Shown here: positions 14,801-29,800 of the stretch, in pieces
Layout: every line of letters begins with the position of its first letter
Position numbering within the stretch: position 1 is the first letter of the stretch
Origin: Helicoverpa zea
Taxonomy: Eukaryota; Arthropoda; Insecta; Lepidoptera; Noctuidae
Direction: 5' to 3'
Length of the DNA: 64,000 nt
Assembly (NCBI RefSeq): GCF_022581195.2
Contig: NC_061459.1
Span: forward strand, 6,076,001-6,140,000
Position numbers and translations under genes: made by a program
The notes under the pieces: model-generated
Database searches by the model: none
Told to the model about the DNA's origin: nothing
The model's input: only the letters and a program-made list of their open reading frames with translations

Positions 14801-17800
14801 TATGTACTGTAACGACGATCTAAAATGTCTCAATATCACAATATCGTCCTATTCTTGAGTTGTCATCTCTACTACAACGAAAGACACATTATAGTTCGTT
14901 TCGAACCTTAATTGCGCAAATCAGGCGCATTAGGGCGACAGTAAACACTGTTATAAAGTTCTATCGTTGTATACCAGTAACAATGGAGGTTGCTATAACG
15001 CCTGACTATAACAGCTATATAATGTTGTGAAGTAAACCTTTACATCAATTCTTAATAGGTCGTTTTTGCTGTATAAACTTATAAAGCCAAAATGTGTTGT
15101 CAAACGCTTTTACACAACAATCAGTCACCACCGAATCCTTTATACATCGTTCACCCAGCTTTTTTGAGATATAAGGTTTGGTTATAGGGCAAAATTGTTG
15201 GTTGGGTTAAGGGCTTATAATTACAGACAACAGCTCCGATTTCAGTCAAACGGATAGATTGCCATTTTAACGCAGATTGCTAGGTTTCTCGCTATTAAAT
15301 TGCATTACTAATATTAGACATTAACAGTCCAATCAATTTGTTTCAGAATTTGCAAAGGTCCGGAGTGGAAGCCGGGCATATTTGTGCAGTTCGTGCGGGA
15401 AGGCGGTATTGCACGCGAGGCAGGGCTTCGGCCCGGCGATCAGATCTTATCGTGTAACGGCTTGGATTTCTCCAATGTTACCTTCAACCAGGTAATTATT
15501 TTCGCGGTTGTTGGTCAAAACAATAGCATACAAATGACATTAAACTGAAAATGTATAATTAAACGATTAGAACGGGCCACTGAAAACCTGGGCTAATCTA
15601 GGCAAATGCGAAAGCAAAATCCATAGTCTAATTAATCTTAGAAGATAGATATGGTGGTACTTATAAGGAATTTGATATCCACCTACGTGGATCAATTTAC
15701 AACTTACTTAGCAGAAGCAGTAGGAATCAGCAAGATATGAGGACCAGACTACTATATGATCACTAAGTAGTAGGTATCCTTGTTGCGAAGGAGAAAAACG
15801 CGTGTAGTTTTTCTATTTCGAACCACTCAACGATAAAATTAGGGAAGTATATTCCATTAAATACTGCAAGGTTTATTGTATTTGAAGTCGTAAAAAAACT
15901 CATTACAAGTGTGACTGTATGCTGATGTAATACTTACACTTTCGCGTTTTACTTTCTCGGTAGTGTTGCCTTACATGGACGTATAGATTTAGTTACATTA
16001 TTACATTTATAGTTTTTTTATATTTTTTATAACACTCTTCTTTCAACAAAACTCTCTAAATAGCTGAACGGGTGAAGCAATCAATCTTAGGCTTCTCCTG
16101 TAATCTGTTAATTTGACTCTATTGCATCAGGCAGGAAGTATTTCATATTTTACGAGAAGGCTTTGATCCTGGCTGACTCTTTAATTTATATGTCTGACCG
16201 TCATAACGAGCTGTAAAAATTAGGATATCCGATAAGGAAGCTCTAACCAAGTGGTACCTAAATTGTGACCCAGAAACAGATAGTGTTGTACCTTAGATAT
16301 AGTCATTTCTTCTACGTAGAACACGTATCACTACGTGATATATTGAGCATCACTATTACCATAAAGCATGACTATAACCGGATCATTAAACACTTAGGAA
16401 AAGGATCTTCAAATGATGACGCAATTTATTAAAAAAAAAAAACAATTATCCTTATCATGACCATAAAGCATGACTATAACCGGACCATTAAACACTTAGG
16501 AAAATGATCTTCAAATGATGACGCAATTTATTAAAAAAAAAAAAACAATTATCCTTATCATGACAAGGTTTCCAAATAAAATTTTACATACATATTGTTC
16601 GCAGGCAATATCAGCAATGAAAGCGACAGGCCGACTCGAGCTGGTTGTAAGGGAGGGTGCAGGCACTGACCTCGTGTCTCCCGAGAGCTCGGGGTACAAC
16701 AGCTCAGCGTCGTCAGCTGCCGGGGAGCGCAGCCCCGCGCCCACTGCGCCGCACGTGCCACTGGCACCACCGGCCGCGCTGCGCAGGCGCCTCGCTAGCG
16801 TCGCTGAGGAGGCTGCTGACCGCGCAGATAGGTGAGGATTGCAATCATTAAGACTATACGTACTCAAAGTCTCCTACCCCAAAACCGGCTTTTAAAATTT
16901 GATGTAGATAAAACTCGTGGTTAAATCGCTGATCGATTCATTATTAGGTCCGTCCGTAAGTTTGTGTATGGATGACCATCTTGTCATGAGGACCGCCGGC
17001 GTCGGTTTATGGATGGATGACCATTCTGTGTTCTTCCGTGTTTCGGGGGCACAATAAATTGGTGGATCCCGGCTGTCATGTGAACATCTTTGGCAGTCGT
17101 TAAGGTTAAATAGAAGCCAGAAAGACAACCAGTCTTTCAAAGGGTATCGTATATAACTGGATTGAGGAGATACTCAGCTCCATGCAGTTCGACTGGAAGC
17201 CTACTTCACTGGGAAAAGGCTAAGCATAATATCAAAAAGTGATAAAATCTAATGCAACTTTATTTTGTTCCAGATTAACGATGAACCGACTGAAAAGAAG
17301 AACATGGGATAGCTTAGATTTCGATTGGAAGAACGATGACATACATAACTTTGATGCGCCCTCTGACATAGAACCCGATTATGACTGTCCTAGTATTCCG
17401 AACAATCCTCATTCGTATGAAAATAAAAGTAATTTGCGATCCAAAAATAAGAAAGAATACGTCACTAGCCCATCGAATAGAACTATAATCAATTTAACCG
17501 AAGACGGTGCTACAATACAATGTAGTTACGACAACCAGTCCCCTAGGAAAAATGCATTCACTGCAAATCATACAAATCGAGACAACGACAAAAAAACCAT
17601 AGTAGTGGAAGTGCATCATACTAGTACGACGACGTGCGGAAAAAATGCATGCAGCTATCCACCACCTTTAAAAAACGATTGTAATTCGGATTCTGTCAGT
17701 TTGTCTAGTTCAGCTACGTTATCAAGTGCCATCGCCGAGGAAATACAACGACGTATGATGGTAAGTATGCAGGGTGATATCACTATGATAAAATGGCGAA

Positions 17801-20800
17801 CATGCGCATTAAACATGTCATCTCTTTTACTTTCTCTTCCGTGAATAACTGATAACACTGAAACTGAAAATTGAGATAATGTCAGAAATTATTTTGATTA
17901 GATTTGCGTTACCTTGCATCAAATCTAAAGCTAACCTTGAAATAACAAAAATAAATTAAGTATATAGAAGCAACATTGTATTCTTAAAATGAATTAACTG
18001 ACAGCAAAAAACTGTAACACATTGCAAAAGAAAACACTTCCTGAACCGCAATGAATAAGCATTTTCTATTATCGAATTAATTCATTTTAGTATCAGTTTA
18101 AGTTTAACATAAAACAAAGATCTTTTGTTGCCATATACGTTATTATGAAATTACCTATCTCCAGAACAAGAAAAAATCAAATCCTGATTGTAACGCTCCA
18201 CCACCTCCCGCTAAGAAGCCACCGCCACCAAAGCCTGCAGACGATAAGAAGAAGCAGCACGATGCCTTAATGGATGAATTCAAAAAAGTCCACAGAAAAA
18301 TGTTTGCAAGTATAGAAAACAATGAAAAAAACACACAAAACAACGAAGATGAATCATTGGTAAGTACATATTTAATTTATTAAGAGGCGGAAGATCCGTA
18401 AATTAATGCAACAATTCGCTTATCGCATATGATGAAATCATAATTAATTAAACATTTGTTAATCTGATTTGCTAAATTAATGTAAAGTTCTAAGAATTTA
18501 ATTATTTTTACGTTTTGATAGCTATCATTGGAAATATGTCGATTGGACATATTTTCTAATCAATATTAGATAGATGGGACGTATCATATTTTCCTTGTTT
18601 TCTTGTTAATCGTTCCTCTGCACGCTAGGCTGCTAACCTAACATAACATCTAACATGTTTCTTGTATTCGGGCTATTTTTATATGTAGGTAATAAACAGA
18701 AGGTCTCCACGAAAAGGCTGAGAAAAATAAAAAGGCTATCGTCAGTCGCCATTAGGAATTTCCATGAATATTTTTGGAATCCCCCGCTCCAAATCTTTCC
18801 TTGGTTCAGACTTCCATTTCCTTAATGATTGTTATACTCGGACCTATTAATAAACTTTTTATACGTGTAAACTACTGATAGTGATTCGCGTTCCTTTTTA
18901 AAATTTCTTTCTCTCTTTCGATTCTACAACTTTCTAAGGAATAGGTACTATGAGTCTATGAATACAAAAACAAATATTTATCTGAATCATACGAGCACAA
19001 CATAACTCAAATAAGAGGCAGTCACTTAACACTTATTAACTATCACTTATTTTAGTAGTAGTGCTGCGGATACCTCCCGCTTTATACGTAGAATCTGCCC
19101 CGGCGAAGATGGCACACCAACGCTGATAGGCAACCGGTAGTGGCGGATTCGGCGGGGCAGTGAAGTCTTGTGATAGGCTTAGGGCGACGACAGAGGTCAA
19201 AAGTGCTCGTCGGCCATTCACTGCATCCGAAACCTTCTTCAGTCGTGGCGGCTCTCCGTTCCACTGGGAATAGAGGGTGGAGGACGAGAGAGTGCGTCTG
19301 TGTCTGCGCAAACACTTACGCACTTAAATATTTCACGCGCAACTGACTGCTTCTGGTTACTGGATCCTGATAAAAGACCTGCGGCGATGGGCTGAAGTAG
19401 AGAGGTTGGGTGGTGGTGCACACCCGGCTTTGTCTGAAGCCTGCACGTATGGCAGCCTAAGGAAAGTGGTCGTTTCTGCACTGCACTTGGGACAACAGTG
19501 TGGATTGGGCAGCACCTTAGGTGATGAAGCAGCCCTATTTAGGGAGGCACTGCTTCCCCCGCTCAGCCGGGGAGGGGGCTAGAAAAGGTGTCCTAAAAAA
19601 TGCTTGTCCCGTCAAATTGGGGGAGTAGCAACCGCGGCTGCTTAGGCACCCCATTACTCGCGGTCGACGTAACAAGAAAAATAAGATAAAAACATCATTT
19701 ATGACATTTGGCGCATGGAACGTGCGTACATTAATCGATAATGACGGAAACCTTTGCCCGGAGCGTAAAACTGCTGTCGTAGCACGTGAACTTGCTCGAT
19801 ACAATGTAGACGTGGCAGCTTTAAGCGAAACACGCTTAGCTGACCAAGGCGAACTTGAGGAAATCGGCGGTGGTTATACATTCTTCTGGAAAGGAAGACC
19901 CCAAAGTGAACGAAGGTTAGCTGGCGTAGGGTTTGCACTCAAATCCACCATCGTAAAAAAGCTGCCAGAATGTCCACAATACATCTCGGACCGCATTATC
20001 ACATTACGCCTTCACCTACCAAACGACAACTACCTGAATGTGATAAGCGTATACGCACCAACAATGAGTAACGAGGACAGTGTCAAAGATCAGTTTTATG
20101 AAGAACTTTGCCAATGCCTTACCAGCATACGTTCAAGCGAACAAATACTGCTGCTAGGCGATTTCAACGCGAGGGTTGGCAGAGATTCTGAGTCGTGGCC
20201 GGGCGTGATTGGAAATAATGGTGTGGGCAATATGAATAGTAACGGACAATTACTACTCACACTCTGTGCCCAATTCGACCTCACCATCACAAACACTCTG
20301 TTTAGGCTTCGCGACAAATTCAAAACCACCTGGATGCACCCGCGTTCTAAACACTGGCACCTCCTCGATTACGCGATAACGCGACGAAGGGACATCTCCC
20401 AGGTGCATATCACACGCGTTATGCGTGGCGCGCACTGCTGGACAGACCACAGGCTTTTGGTAACTAAGTTGAGACTCCGCCTTCGTGAACCACGAAGACC
20501 CTGCAGGGCTAAACCAATATCTCTCAACTTAGATCGACTGGATTGTAAAGATCTTCAAGAAAAATACCAGAAAGGCCTAACAGATGCGCTAGATGTGTTT
20601 GATGCCCAGCAAGGTGACTTAATATCAAAATGGAAACAGATCTCATCCACCGTACTGACTGTGGCTACGGAAACCATAGGATACAAAAAACGAAACAACG
20701 AGGACTGGTTTGACCAGTATGATAGGGCCCTAACTGAAGCATTCAAACAGCATCGTGCACTCATAAAGCGTAATGAAGGAAATCATAAATCCAGTCAAGA

Positions 20801-23800
20801 AGTCCGAAGTAGTGGTGATTCCTTAAGGAAATTAACGAGGAAGATGAAAGATAGATGGTGGCTTGAAAAGGCAAAAAAGATACAGTGGCTTGCAGATACC
20901 CACCAACTAGGCGCTTTCTATGAAGAAATGCGTAAGTTGATTGGCGTTTCCATAAAAAACTGCACTCCGTTAAGATCCCTAGATGGTTCCCAAAAGCTCA
21001 CTGCTAAGCAGGATATACTTGATCGTTGGGCAGAGCACTTTAATCACCTGCTCAATGTAGATCGATCAGCAGATCTTGAGCATATAAGGCGTATCCATCC
21101 TCTGCCGCCGAATGAGTCGCTTGCTGAACCACTAACTTTTGCTGAAGTTGTTCAAGCCATCAAAGAGCAGAAAAATAAAAAAGCAGTTGGCGTTGACAAC
21201 ATCGCCGGAGAACTGCTGAAATACGGAGGGGAGCAACTTCATACTTACATCTGGCAAATTTTGATCGCATTTGGAACGACGAAACAATACCACCTGAATT
21301 TAAAATATCCCGTATACAGACACTGTATAAAAACAAAGGAGACCGTTCCGACTGCAACTCCTACCGGGGTATATCGCTCCTCTCTGTCCCTGGGAAGATA
21401 TTTGCCAGAGTTCTTCTCAACCGGCTTTTACCAGTCTCCGAAGCCATATTGCCAGAAACTCAGTTTGGGTTTCGACCTAACAGGGGCACCGGTGAAGCCA
21501 TCTTTTCCATCAGGCAACTCCAGGAAAAAAGCCGAGAACAAGGCCAACCTTTGTGTATGTGCTTCGTGGACTTAGAAAAAGCTTTTGACTGCGTGCCGAG
21601 GGAAGCCCTCTGGACTTTACTGGCAAAATTAGGTTGTCCTGAGAAGTTTGTGAGAATGATTCGCCTTCTGCACGACGAGATGACCTGCTGTGTTACCTAT
21701 AATGGTGACCAGTCAGAGTTCTTTCCTGTCACCTGTGGGGTCAAACAAGGTTGTGTGCTTGCGCCAACACTGTTTGCTCTCTACTTTTCTGTCGTTGTCA
21801 GTGAAGCGGTCAAACAAACTTCTGCTGGAATCAAAATACGTTTCAGGACTGATGGGGGACTTTTCAACCTGGCCAGATTAAAAGCATATACTAAAGTATC
21901 TCATGCTCTTATAACGGAGATCATGTACGCTGATGATCTGTGTTTTGTTACCAACTCTGCACAAGAGCTCCAGAACCTGATGACTAACCTTCAGGGAGTC
22001 TGTTGTCGTTTCGGTCTAAAAATCAGTGTTAAGAAAACTGAGGTAATGGCAAGCGACTCTCAAGGAGTTACAGAACCTGTCAAGGTAAACATTGGCGATA
22101 CTGAGCTGAAGCAAGTGAATACCTTCAAATATCTGGGCAGCACAATTACATCCAAGTGTGACCTTGATACCGAAATAAACCATCGCATTGGCGCTGCATC
22201 AGCTGCTTTCGGTAAATTACGAGCCAAGGTCTTACACACACATGATTTGAAGCTTTCGACAAAAATCTCCGTTTACAAGGCCATAGTCCTCCCAAATCTT
22301 TTATACTCGGCTGAAACATGGGTCCTCTATCGGAAACATATACGGGCGCTGGACCGATTTCATCTAAAGTGCATAAGAGACATTCTGAAAATCAAATGGT
22401 CGGATCGGATTAGAAATACCGAAGTGCTACGACGCGCGAATGTCTGCGGCATAGAAGCGTACCTGATGCGGCGACAGCTCAGATGGTGCGGTCATGTTTT
22501 ACGCATGGATGATGATAGGGTGGCCAAGCGCATCTTCTTTTCTGAACTCCAGAACGGCAGACGGAAACAAGGTGGCCAGTTCTTACGCTTCAAGGATGTT
22601 CAGAAAAGACACATGAAAAGGTGCAACATTGATCCTCAGAACTGGGAGACAAAAGCCATTTGCCGCCCTGAATGGAGAGGCCTACTTAAAAATGCGATCA
22701 AAGATTTCGAAGAGCAAAGGAAATCCGCACTGGATGCGAAGCGTGATGCTCTTAAGGCTAAAACACCAGTAGCCATTCATTATAACTACGTGGACGGTAT
22801 CCTAACGTGCAGCCAATGCTCGCGCACGTTTACACATAAAATAGGGTACTGCAGCCATCAAAGGGCGCATAGAAGAGCTGATCATCCTAGTTCTTCTCTC
22901 AATGATAACTGAAAGCAGTCATCATAGCCGAAATCGGCAGGGAAGTATATATTAACTATAAAGAAATATTTATGGTTTTGATAGACTGTCATAAAAAGGT
23001 GAGTAGTGAATTTCTTGAATCCCATTTCTTTAGGTAAGGGTTCACAAAAATACTCAAAATCTTAGGTATCCAACTTTTCTTAAAGTATTAACCAGCCAGT
23101 TCATTAAGCCGTCCAGGTATACCGCATAACTCCACTAATGTAGTTAATACATACTAGTATATTATTTCTACGTAAAGAGTCCATTATCGACAGCAGTTAA
23201 TATAACAGATCGTTGAAGGGAAATATGAAAGCCATAAAATATAACACCTGTTTCGCAAAGAGTGAGTTAAGTAATTTCACTGAAATATTTAAGTATGTAA
23301 TGTATTTAATACATAAATTTAGTCTTTCCTGTTATAGAGCTTACTATAACAGACGACCCATGTATGCATGGAAATACGTTTACTTTTACGTGTACTTTTA
23401 TTGTATAAATAAATATTTATGTATTATACAAGGTGTTGATTTGCATTTGTGCCATAGCTTAGGAGGAGGACATACAATACGTAAATAATCCATTGGAATT
23501 ACAGTAGATGGGAAATAACTAATATGCACTGCTTTTTTTGTCATTGTAATGTCGTGGTATTTCCGAAGTAATCCAATTTTATGAATGAAATTTATGAGTG
23601 ATCGTTGCGCATGCTTTGTGTTTGCGTTTGTGTGAGGGTGCAGCACGGTTTTAACGCCAGTAACATACGCACCAAGTTTAAATAAGGCTAGATGACATTT
23701 ACGGAATTCCGAAAAAAAAATAAAGAAAAAAAATTACGTACCAATTTTTTTATTGATTTGGGTCGAGAATCATTAGCATAATTACCTCCTTGAATATGGC

Positions 23801-26800
23801 ACGGATGCAAATCAACAGCTTGTAGATTTTAACTAACATTTTTCAACTGGGTGTATCATTAATTTTTGCCATGCGCACGGGGCTATATACCTACATATTC
23901 CCGGACTTTTGGAAAGCGAAAAAATATATTTCCTACAGAAGCAAGAGACAAATACAAGCAAAAAAATCGTTTGTATTATATTATGATTAATTAACGCATA
24001 CTTTACCTTGTTTTGGTAAAAAGTTCTCACTAGCCACGCAATTTATTCTTTGTATAAAGTTATCTAGCTTATGTAACATTAATTTTCGAGACAATTGCCT
24101 TACGAAATTAATTGGGTCACTTCGGCACGAATCATTTGTTACTACGTGATTACGTAAACTTTAAATAGTTATTGGAGCATTCAATTTTTTATAAAGTGCT
24201 CCATACAAAACACACGACAGCATCCAGTGATCAGTTAATTTGTGTTCAAAATATTAAGTTGTCAACTACATAATTATTTTGAGAGTACTAGTACACACTA
24301 GTGCCTAATGCAAAAGGTCGTGGCGGCCTATTGGGTATAGAACCAACCAAGTATGAGTCTATGGGTCCGATTCCAGGTATATCATGGACACCAATTACTG
24401 TGTTTCGGAGGGCAAGGTAAACTAACGTTAGGGGTAGTCAGAAGCCAGTAAGTCTGACAATCAGTCTTATCATGTGGTATTGGGTTGGCCAGGTAACTGG
24501 GTTTAATCCCAACATACTTAGTTGAGAAAAGGCTCGGGAGATGATGACACTAGTACCTAGGTACCTAATGCATTTATATCGATCATTTTCTCCAGTCAGC
24601 CCCAAGATTGGATTATTTTTATATGATTTTTGCTCTATATTTGTTACCGCTATTCAATTAAATACTTGAAAATAATGTGAAGAAATAGTTAACTAGATAG
24701 GTGGATGTCTTAAAGCCAGTCTTAGTCACATTACGTTTCGATCTTGATAACACGACAATAGCTTTTGTTGTAAGACTCGGGTGATCTGGAGATATTTCGT
24801 GCTTATCTAATTACACGGACAATAGTTAGGTGCAGCTGTGATGAAAATCGTCTTGGTTTTATAGACTTTCTTATACAAGGTGTGTTGTTGACCAAATACC
24901 CATCCGCTTGCACGCGATGGACATGGGTATAAATGATCGAAATCAATAATTGTCCGTGTTCCATCGTCAAATCGAAAATCGACTTGGTAGTTTCTACGTT
25001 AATCCAATCACCGAACAAGCCAAGGTCTACGTAACAAAACAAAAATGTTAATAACAGCAAAATATTCAAATTAGTCTCGGTTCTACGGCCATCGTTAACT
25101 TCGATGATTTGGTCTAATGATCGCGTCTCAGAACAAGGTACAAATGATTACTGCACTTAGAAACTAGACAAACGGCTTGCGTTGCTGCTGGTTGATAAGG
25201 TGTTTTTTATGGTAAAAGTATTCATAGGCAGGTATTGTCGGAGGCGTCCGAGACGGCTCGGCCGCTGTTTCGCTGGATTCAGTTTGCACTGATAACGGCA
25301 GTGAGTAAGCGGTCGGCGAGGGCACACGCCATCGCCGTCCGTGTGATTGCTGCTCGGTCGCACAGTCTCGCTGCACTCCGCCGCCGCGCGCCACACATCC
25401 GCGATCACAACTCGCAATACATTTTCCTGCGATTTTCCATGCTACGGGGAAAATATATGTGTGCGACCTTGACGCGCTCTATAATCATTATTTTCGTGAT
25501 TTTCACGCTATATTCGAATACTAATTGTAATATCAGTAAAATGAATTCCTATGTTATTCTACAGTGAACATTTGAAATAAGTGTGATGTGGTGATTTTTT
25601 TTGTTATTTAAATTGTTTTTGCATAAGCGACTACGGAGAAAATGAAGAACGTCAGTAAATCGAAACCCTTGGTCATTATACAGTGCTATGAAGTAAGTTG
25701 AGTGTGGATAATGTTTTAATATTATTAGAGCGAAACAAAATAAGTAACTACATCTATAGGTACCTACCTAGCTACAAATTTGAACCTTCTTTAACGAGTT
25801 ATAATGTATTAATAATGTTTTTTCATGATAACAATGATGAATTCTTGAATTGCCCTTAAAATATTGCATTTTTGTAGTGTTCACATTTTTTCTCGATTTT
25901 CCTTAGCCGCGCTCTATGACGTCATGGCTCTCAAAATATCAACAGTCGCAAAAAGTGTTCACAGAGCAAAACATAGGCAGGTTGATATGAAATATCGAGA
26001 TTGCCATAGTGACGATTACGGCGAACATGTTTTTAGGAGTTATCTCTCTCCGAATTGACTGATTGCTAAGTATCGATAACGAGTTTTGATTGCTGATGAT
26101 ATTATCTCGTCCCCAAACATCTATGTATTGGGTAGTGTTGTTTGATATCGTAAAACCTTAAATACTTTATATTGTTTTCTTTTTCAACATTGCGCATTTT
26201 CTTTTGATGGGTGCAGAAGGATGCTTATATTTCAGTACCTTCTTACCTATGTATGTAGGTACTACATTCATTCATCATTTTTAGTAAAGTACCTTGGTAT
26301 CTACTGACTGAGACTTGTCAAAACCAAGAAATTAAATTACGACAGAATGTCTTAAATGTTATAACATAATGTTAACTAATTACCTAGGAATCTTTGCTAA
26401 CTATTCTCAACTAAGTAATTACCTGATCAATAAATCGATAACAAAATTGTTTGAAATGAACAAATGAACCATCCATATTTCTTGGTAAAGCTGATTAGAC
26501 TAATTCATAACCCGAGAGGTATAATTTAGAAGTACTTATACACAGGTATACCTTCACTATTATGTTCAGAGGATGCACTTAAATTAAAAACTAACGAGAA
26601 GGCCGCTAGAGCACACGCAGTCAAAACATAAGATCTGTATAACATGCATGCTTGTACCTACATTGCTAGGTATTTCCATAACATTATGGGCAATTATCCT
26701 CACAGTTATCATTAGATGATCTCATCGTGCACGGATGAGGCTTAGGTGCAGTACTTATAATCAAAAGATTTACTATCAAATATTACATGAGCATATTACT

Positions 26801-29800
26801 GTTATTATGCGAATAACAGCAATAAGTATTACATCTGTAGATAATTTATTTACAGGTGATATAATTTGCTTCTGTTTATGTACAATCTTTGCTTTCCCAC
26901 GTGACTGATTATTCCGTGTTACCTTAACTCATTTTTATTTGTTTTCATCTGTTTATGCAACTATTTTGATTACCTGTACCTATAAAAATACCATTTTGCC
27001 GTGGGACTTACTGTAGTTACGTATTTTTTTATTTTTCAAAGTAGTTAAATTAAAATGAAGTAAATGTACCTAAATCCGCTAAAATTTCATTTCCCTAATT
27101 AAACAACGGAAATATATGCAGTGTTTTTATACTTAAAACATATTAATCTTAGCCGAGAAATAGTTAGACAGGCATTCCGAGGCTATTCTTAAGGCTAATA
27201 CATATTCTGACAGTATGTATGTACATATAATATCATGAGTAGATACTTAAGTGTACTTACATCAGATTTTTTTGCCGTTAGTCTATGTTGTCCGAATCCC
27301 ATAAAATACGCAAGGTTATCTCAGTATCTGAGAAACAAATGGTATGATGATTGTGTTAAATCTTGTAGCACCAAGTATGGAACACCTAAATAATGTCTAT
27401 GCTAAATATAAAGCTAAATATGTATGTGGATGTCTAAGTATTGAATGAAAGGATTTAGTACAACTGTAATTGTGAAATAGAGAACAAGAAATAATATTAT
27501 CAATCCTTATCTGAAAATATGACAACTTAATGCTTGTGATTAACACCACTTATAGGTAAATTAAGGGAGTGCCTCATACATGAATCATTATTAGTGTTTA
27601 ATTAAACTAATATTATTGTATCGGTATCAATGGCCTAACAACCTTCACTCTTGGCGAAGCACGTTATCGTTCGCGTGATTACGTATCCTTCAGTACAGAT
27701 TATGTCTACCTGGCATCGACGCCACTTGGGGTTCGGTCAGGTAACACTTGGCTAATGCGACGACGTAAATAAGTCATTCATCTTTTCCGAAGTCGGCATT
27801 TTCCGGATTGTAATACATATTTACTTGGCGCAACTATCCAAAAATAATACCGACTTATTCATTATCTATTTATTCCATAGCATAACCATAGTGCAAATGT
27901 GTGAAATTCTTTGTTAAAAGCGGCAGTATCTATCTGCCTTTTATTTTAATTTCTCGGATATTAAATCACAGAAGAAAAATGAAAAGTAGTACTTAATGAA
28001 CTACATAGATGTTCATACGTATCTATCTTAGTATATACTTACAACACGGGCCTTCGTTTCTGTTCACGTATATACTACGTAGATGAACATATTTTTTTGT
28101 GTTAGCCTCTACTTAAACATTACCTACTTCCTTTAGTTAATGATGTGTTTTGTCAAAGGTCAATGTCGATGCCAATGAGATTACATACATACCTAATATT
28201 TGTTTTACATTTTCCTATTTTTTTCAAAACACAATATTAAAGTTAATAACGTAGGTGGTCGGCCTAACTCTGTTAGATTTCTTATTACTGATCCCATAAA
28301 TTCTTGAGAATTCGTAATGAAAGTAGACAATATCTTAAATCCACCTATAAAACATAGAAAGCCTTATTTACCCACTACTTTTGCTCCTTTTATCTCGGTC
28401 GGTACGGTTTTTAAATAAGACCTCTTGTTCATTTGGTCTTAACTAATTATTACACTTTTGCCCTTATCTCTGGGGTTCACAATGCAAAACATTAATTCTA
28501 ATGCTGTAGCAAAATAACACTAAACTATGTAGGAACCTATGTATTAATAAAACTGGACATTCTAATGAAAAAATAACACTAAACTATGTAGGAACCTATG
28601 TATTAATAAAACTGGACATTCTAATGAAAAAATAACACTAAACTATGTAGGAACCTATGTATTAATAAAACTGGACCTTCTAATGAAAAAATAACACTAA
28701 ACTATGTAGGAACCTATGTATTAATAAAACTGGACATTCTAATGAAAAAATAACACTAAACTATGTAGGAACCTATGTATTAATAAAACTGGACCTTCTA
28801 ATGAAAAAATAACACTAAACTATGTAGGAACCTATGTATTAATAAAACTGGACATTCTAATGAAAAAATATGGATTATGTTACTACTTTTTCAATGCTTA
28901 TTTAAAAAATAACTCATTCAATAAGAATGATATCATGCAAATTCATAATAGGGATACCTTATTCTTTATGGAATGAATAATGAATAGAGAAAATATTTCC
29001 TTTTATTTCTGTATTCCATGAAAAAAAAACAGTCCCATTCAGGTCATTGTTTCGAATACCCTCCCACTTACACAAGTGAATGCAATTGCAATGCTATGTA
29101 AACAAACTAACATAAACATTATTCTTTCCCTCAGGACCGTCAGCAAACATTACCTCTGAGGAAGGCCGATCAACCGGCAGAAATAACAAACGGTAACCAC
29201 GAGCCACCGAAGAGGGAAGCCACGGATAATCCCCCTCCTCCACCACCAGTAAGTAAACTTCCACAGTAAGAAAAAAACAAAAACTTTTTAGAATAAAATC
29301 TAACATTGAAAAGCAAAATAAAATTTCCTCTAAGTTCATCGATCTAGAAATCCAAAATAACCATACTTGTATCCACCAGACTATCGCTTATAGATCGATG
29401 CACCTAAAAGATTTTTTCTCGGTCTTTCAAGTCAAGTTTAAATAGTTTTTTTTATTTTTAGCTTTTTTAGTCGGTCAATTTACGGAAAACCTTCTCCTAA
29501 ATCTGACAAACACTTACTAGTTGAAAAACGTGAGATGTCGCGTAAAAACATACATCCATGCGGGTCAAACTCAGAACCGCCTTCTTGAAGTCTGTTAATA
29601 TGGTTATCGGATAGCGACACGATATTATTGATCATAGTTTTTGATAACTATTACTGAAAAGTTCTTATACAAAGCCTCTCTTTGCTTTCAGATGCCGTCA
29701 ATGAATGGACACCAAAACGGAACTCACAAAATCATCGAAAACAAAGATAAACCAGTTCCAAAACCAATTACAGCAGAACTTCTCACCAATTCAAATTTTA

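Larger units (their letters stand above)
22951..25159 (+). other. Harmonin-like intron, with a dispersed repeat and a SINE
   Basis: AT-rich intron. It contains the dispersed repeat at 23571-23821 and the SINE at 24315-24545, described separately. No gene seen. Confidence 0.6.

Noticed and set aside
16511..16867. 106-aa and 118-aa ORFs on both strands
   Set aside because: They overlap the PDZ2 exon at 16605-16831 and are shadows or read-through of it.
19036..19938. Minus-strand ORFs of 77-95 aa
   Set aside because: They lie in the 5' leader and coding start of the plus-strand LINE and have no recognisable domain.
21252..21266. Programmed -1 frameshift in the LINE
   Set aside because: The homologous frame changes here by one base, but no canonical slippery heptamer lies in frame and the break is inside the RT domain. 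A simple deletion or sequencing error is likelier.
25157..25567. Open frames of 76-110 aa on both strands in the CpG-rich block
   Set aside because: Base composition explains them. The only frame with a consensus donor in the right phase starts later, at 25642.
25864..26058. 64-aa open frame containing TGACGTCA
   Set aside because: No splice sites or similarity; length is expected by chance.
28511..28864. CRISPR-like regular repeat array
   Set aside because: Repeats are directly adjacent with no unique spacers and the genome is eukaryotic, so it is a minisatellite.
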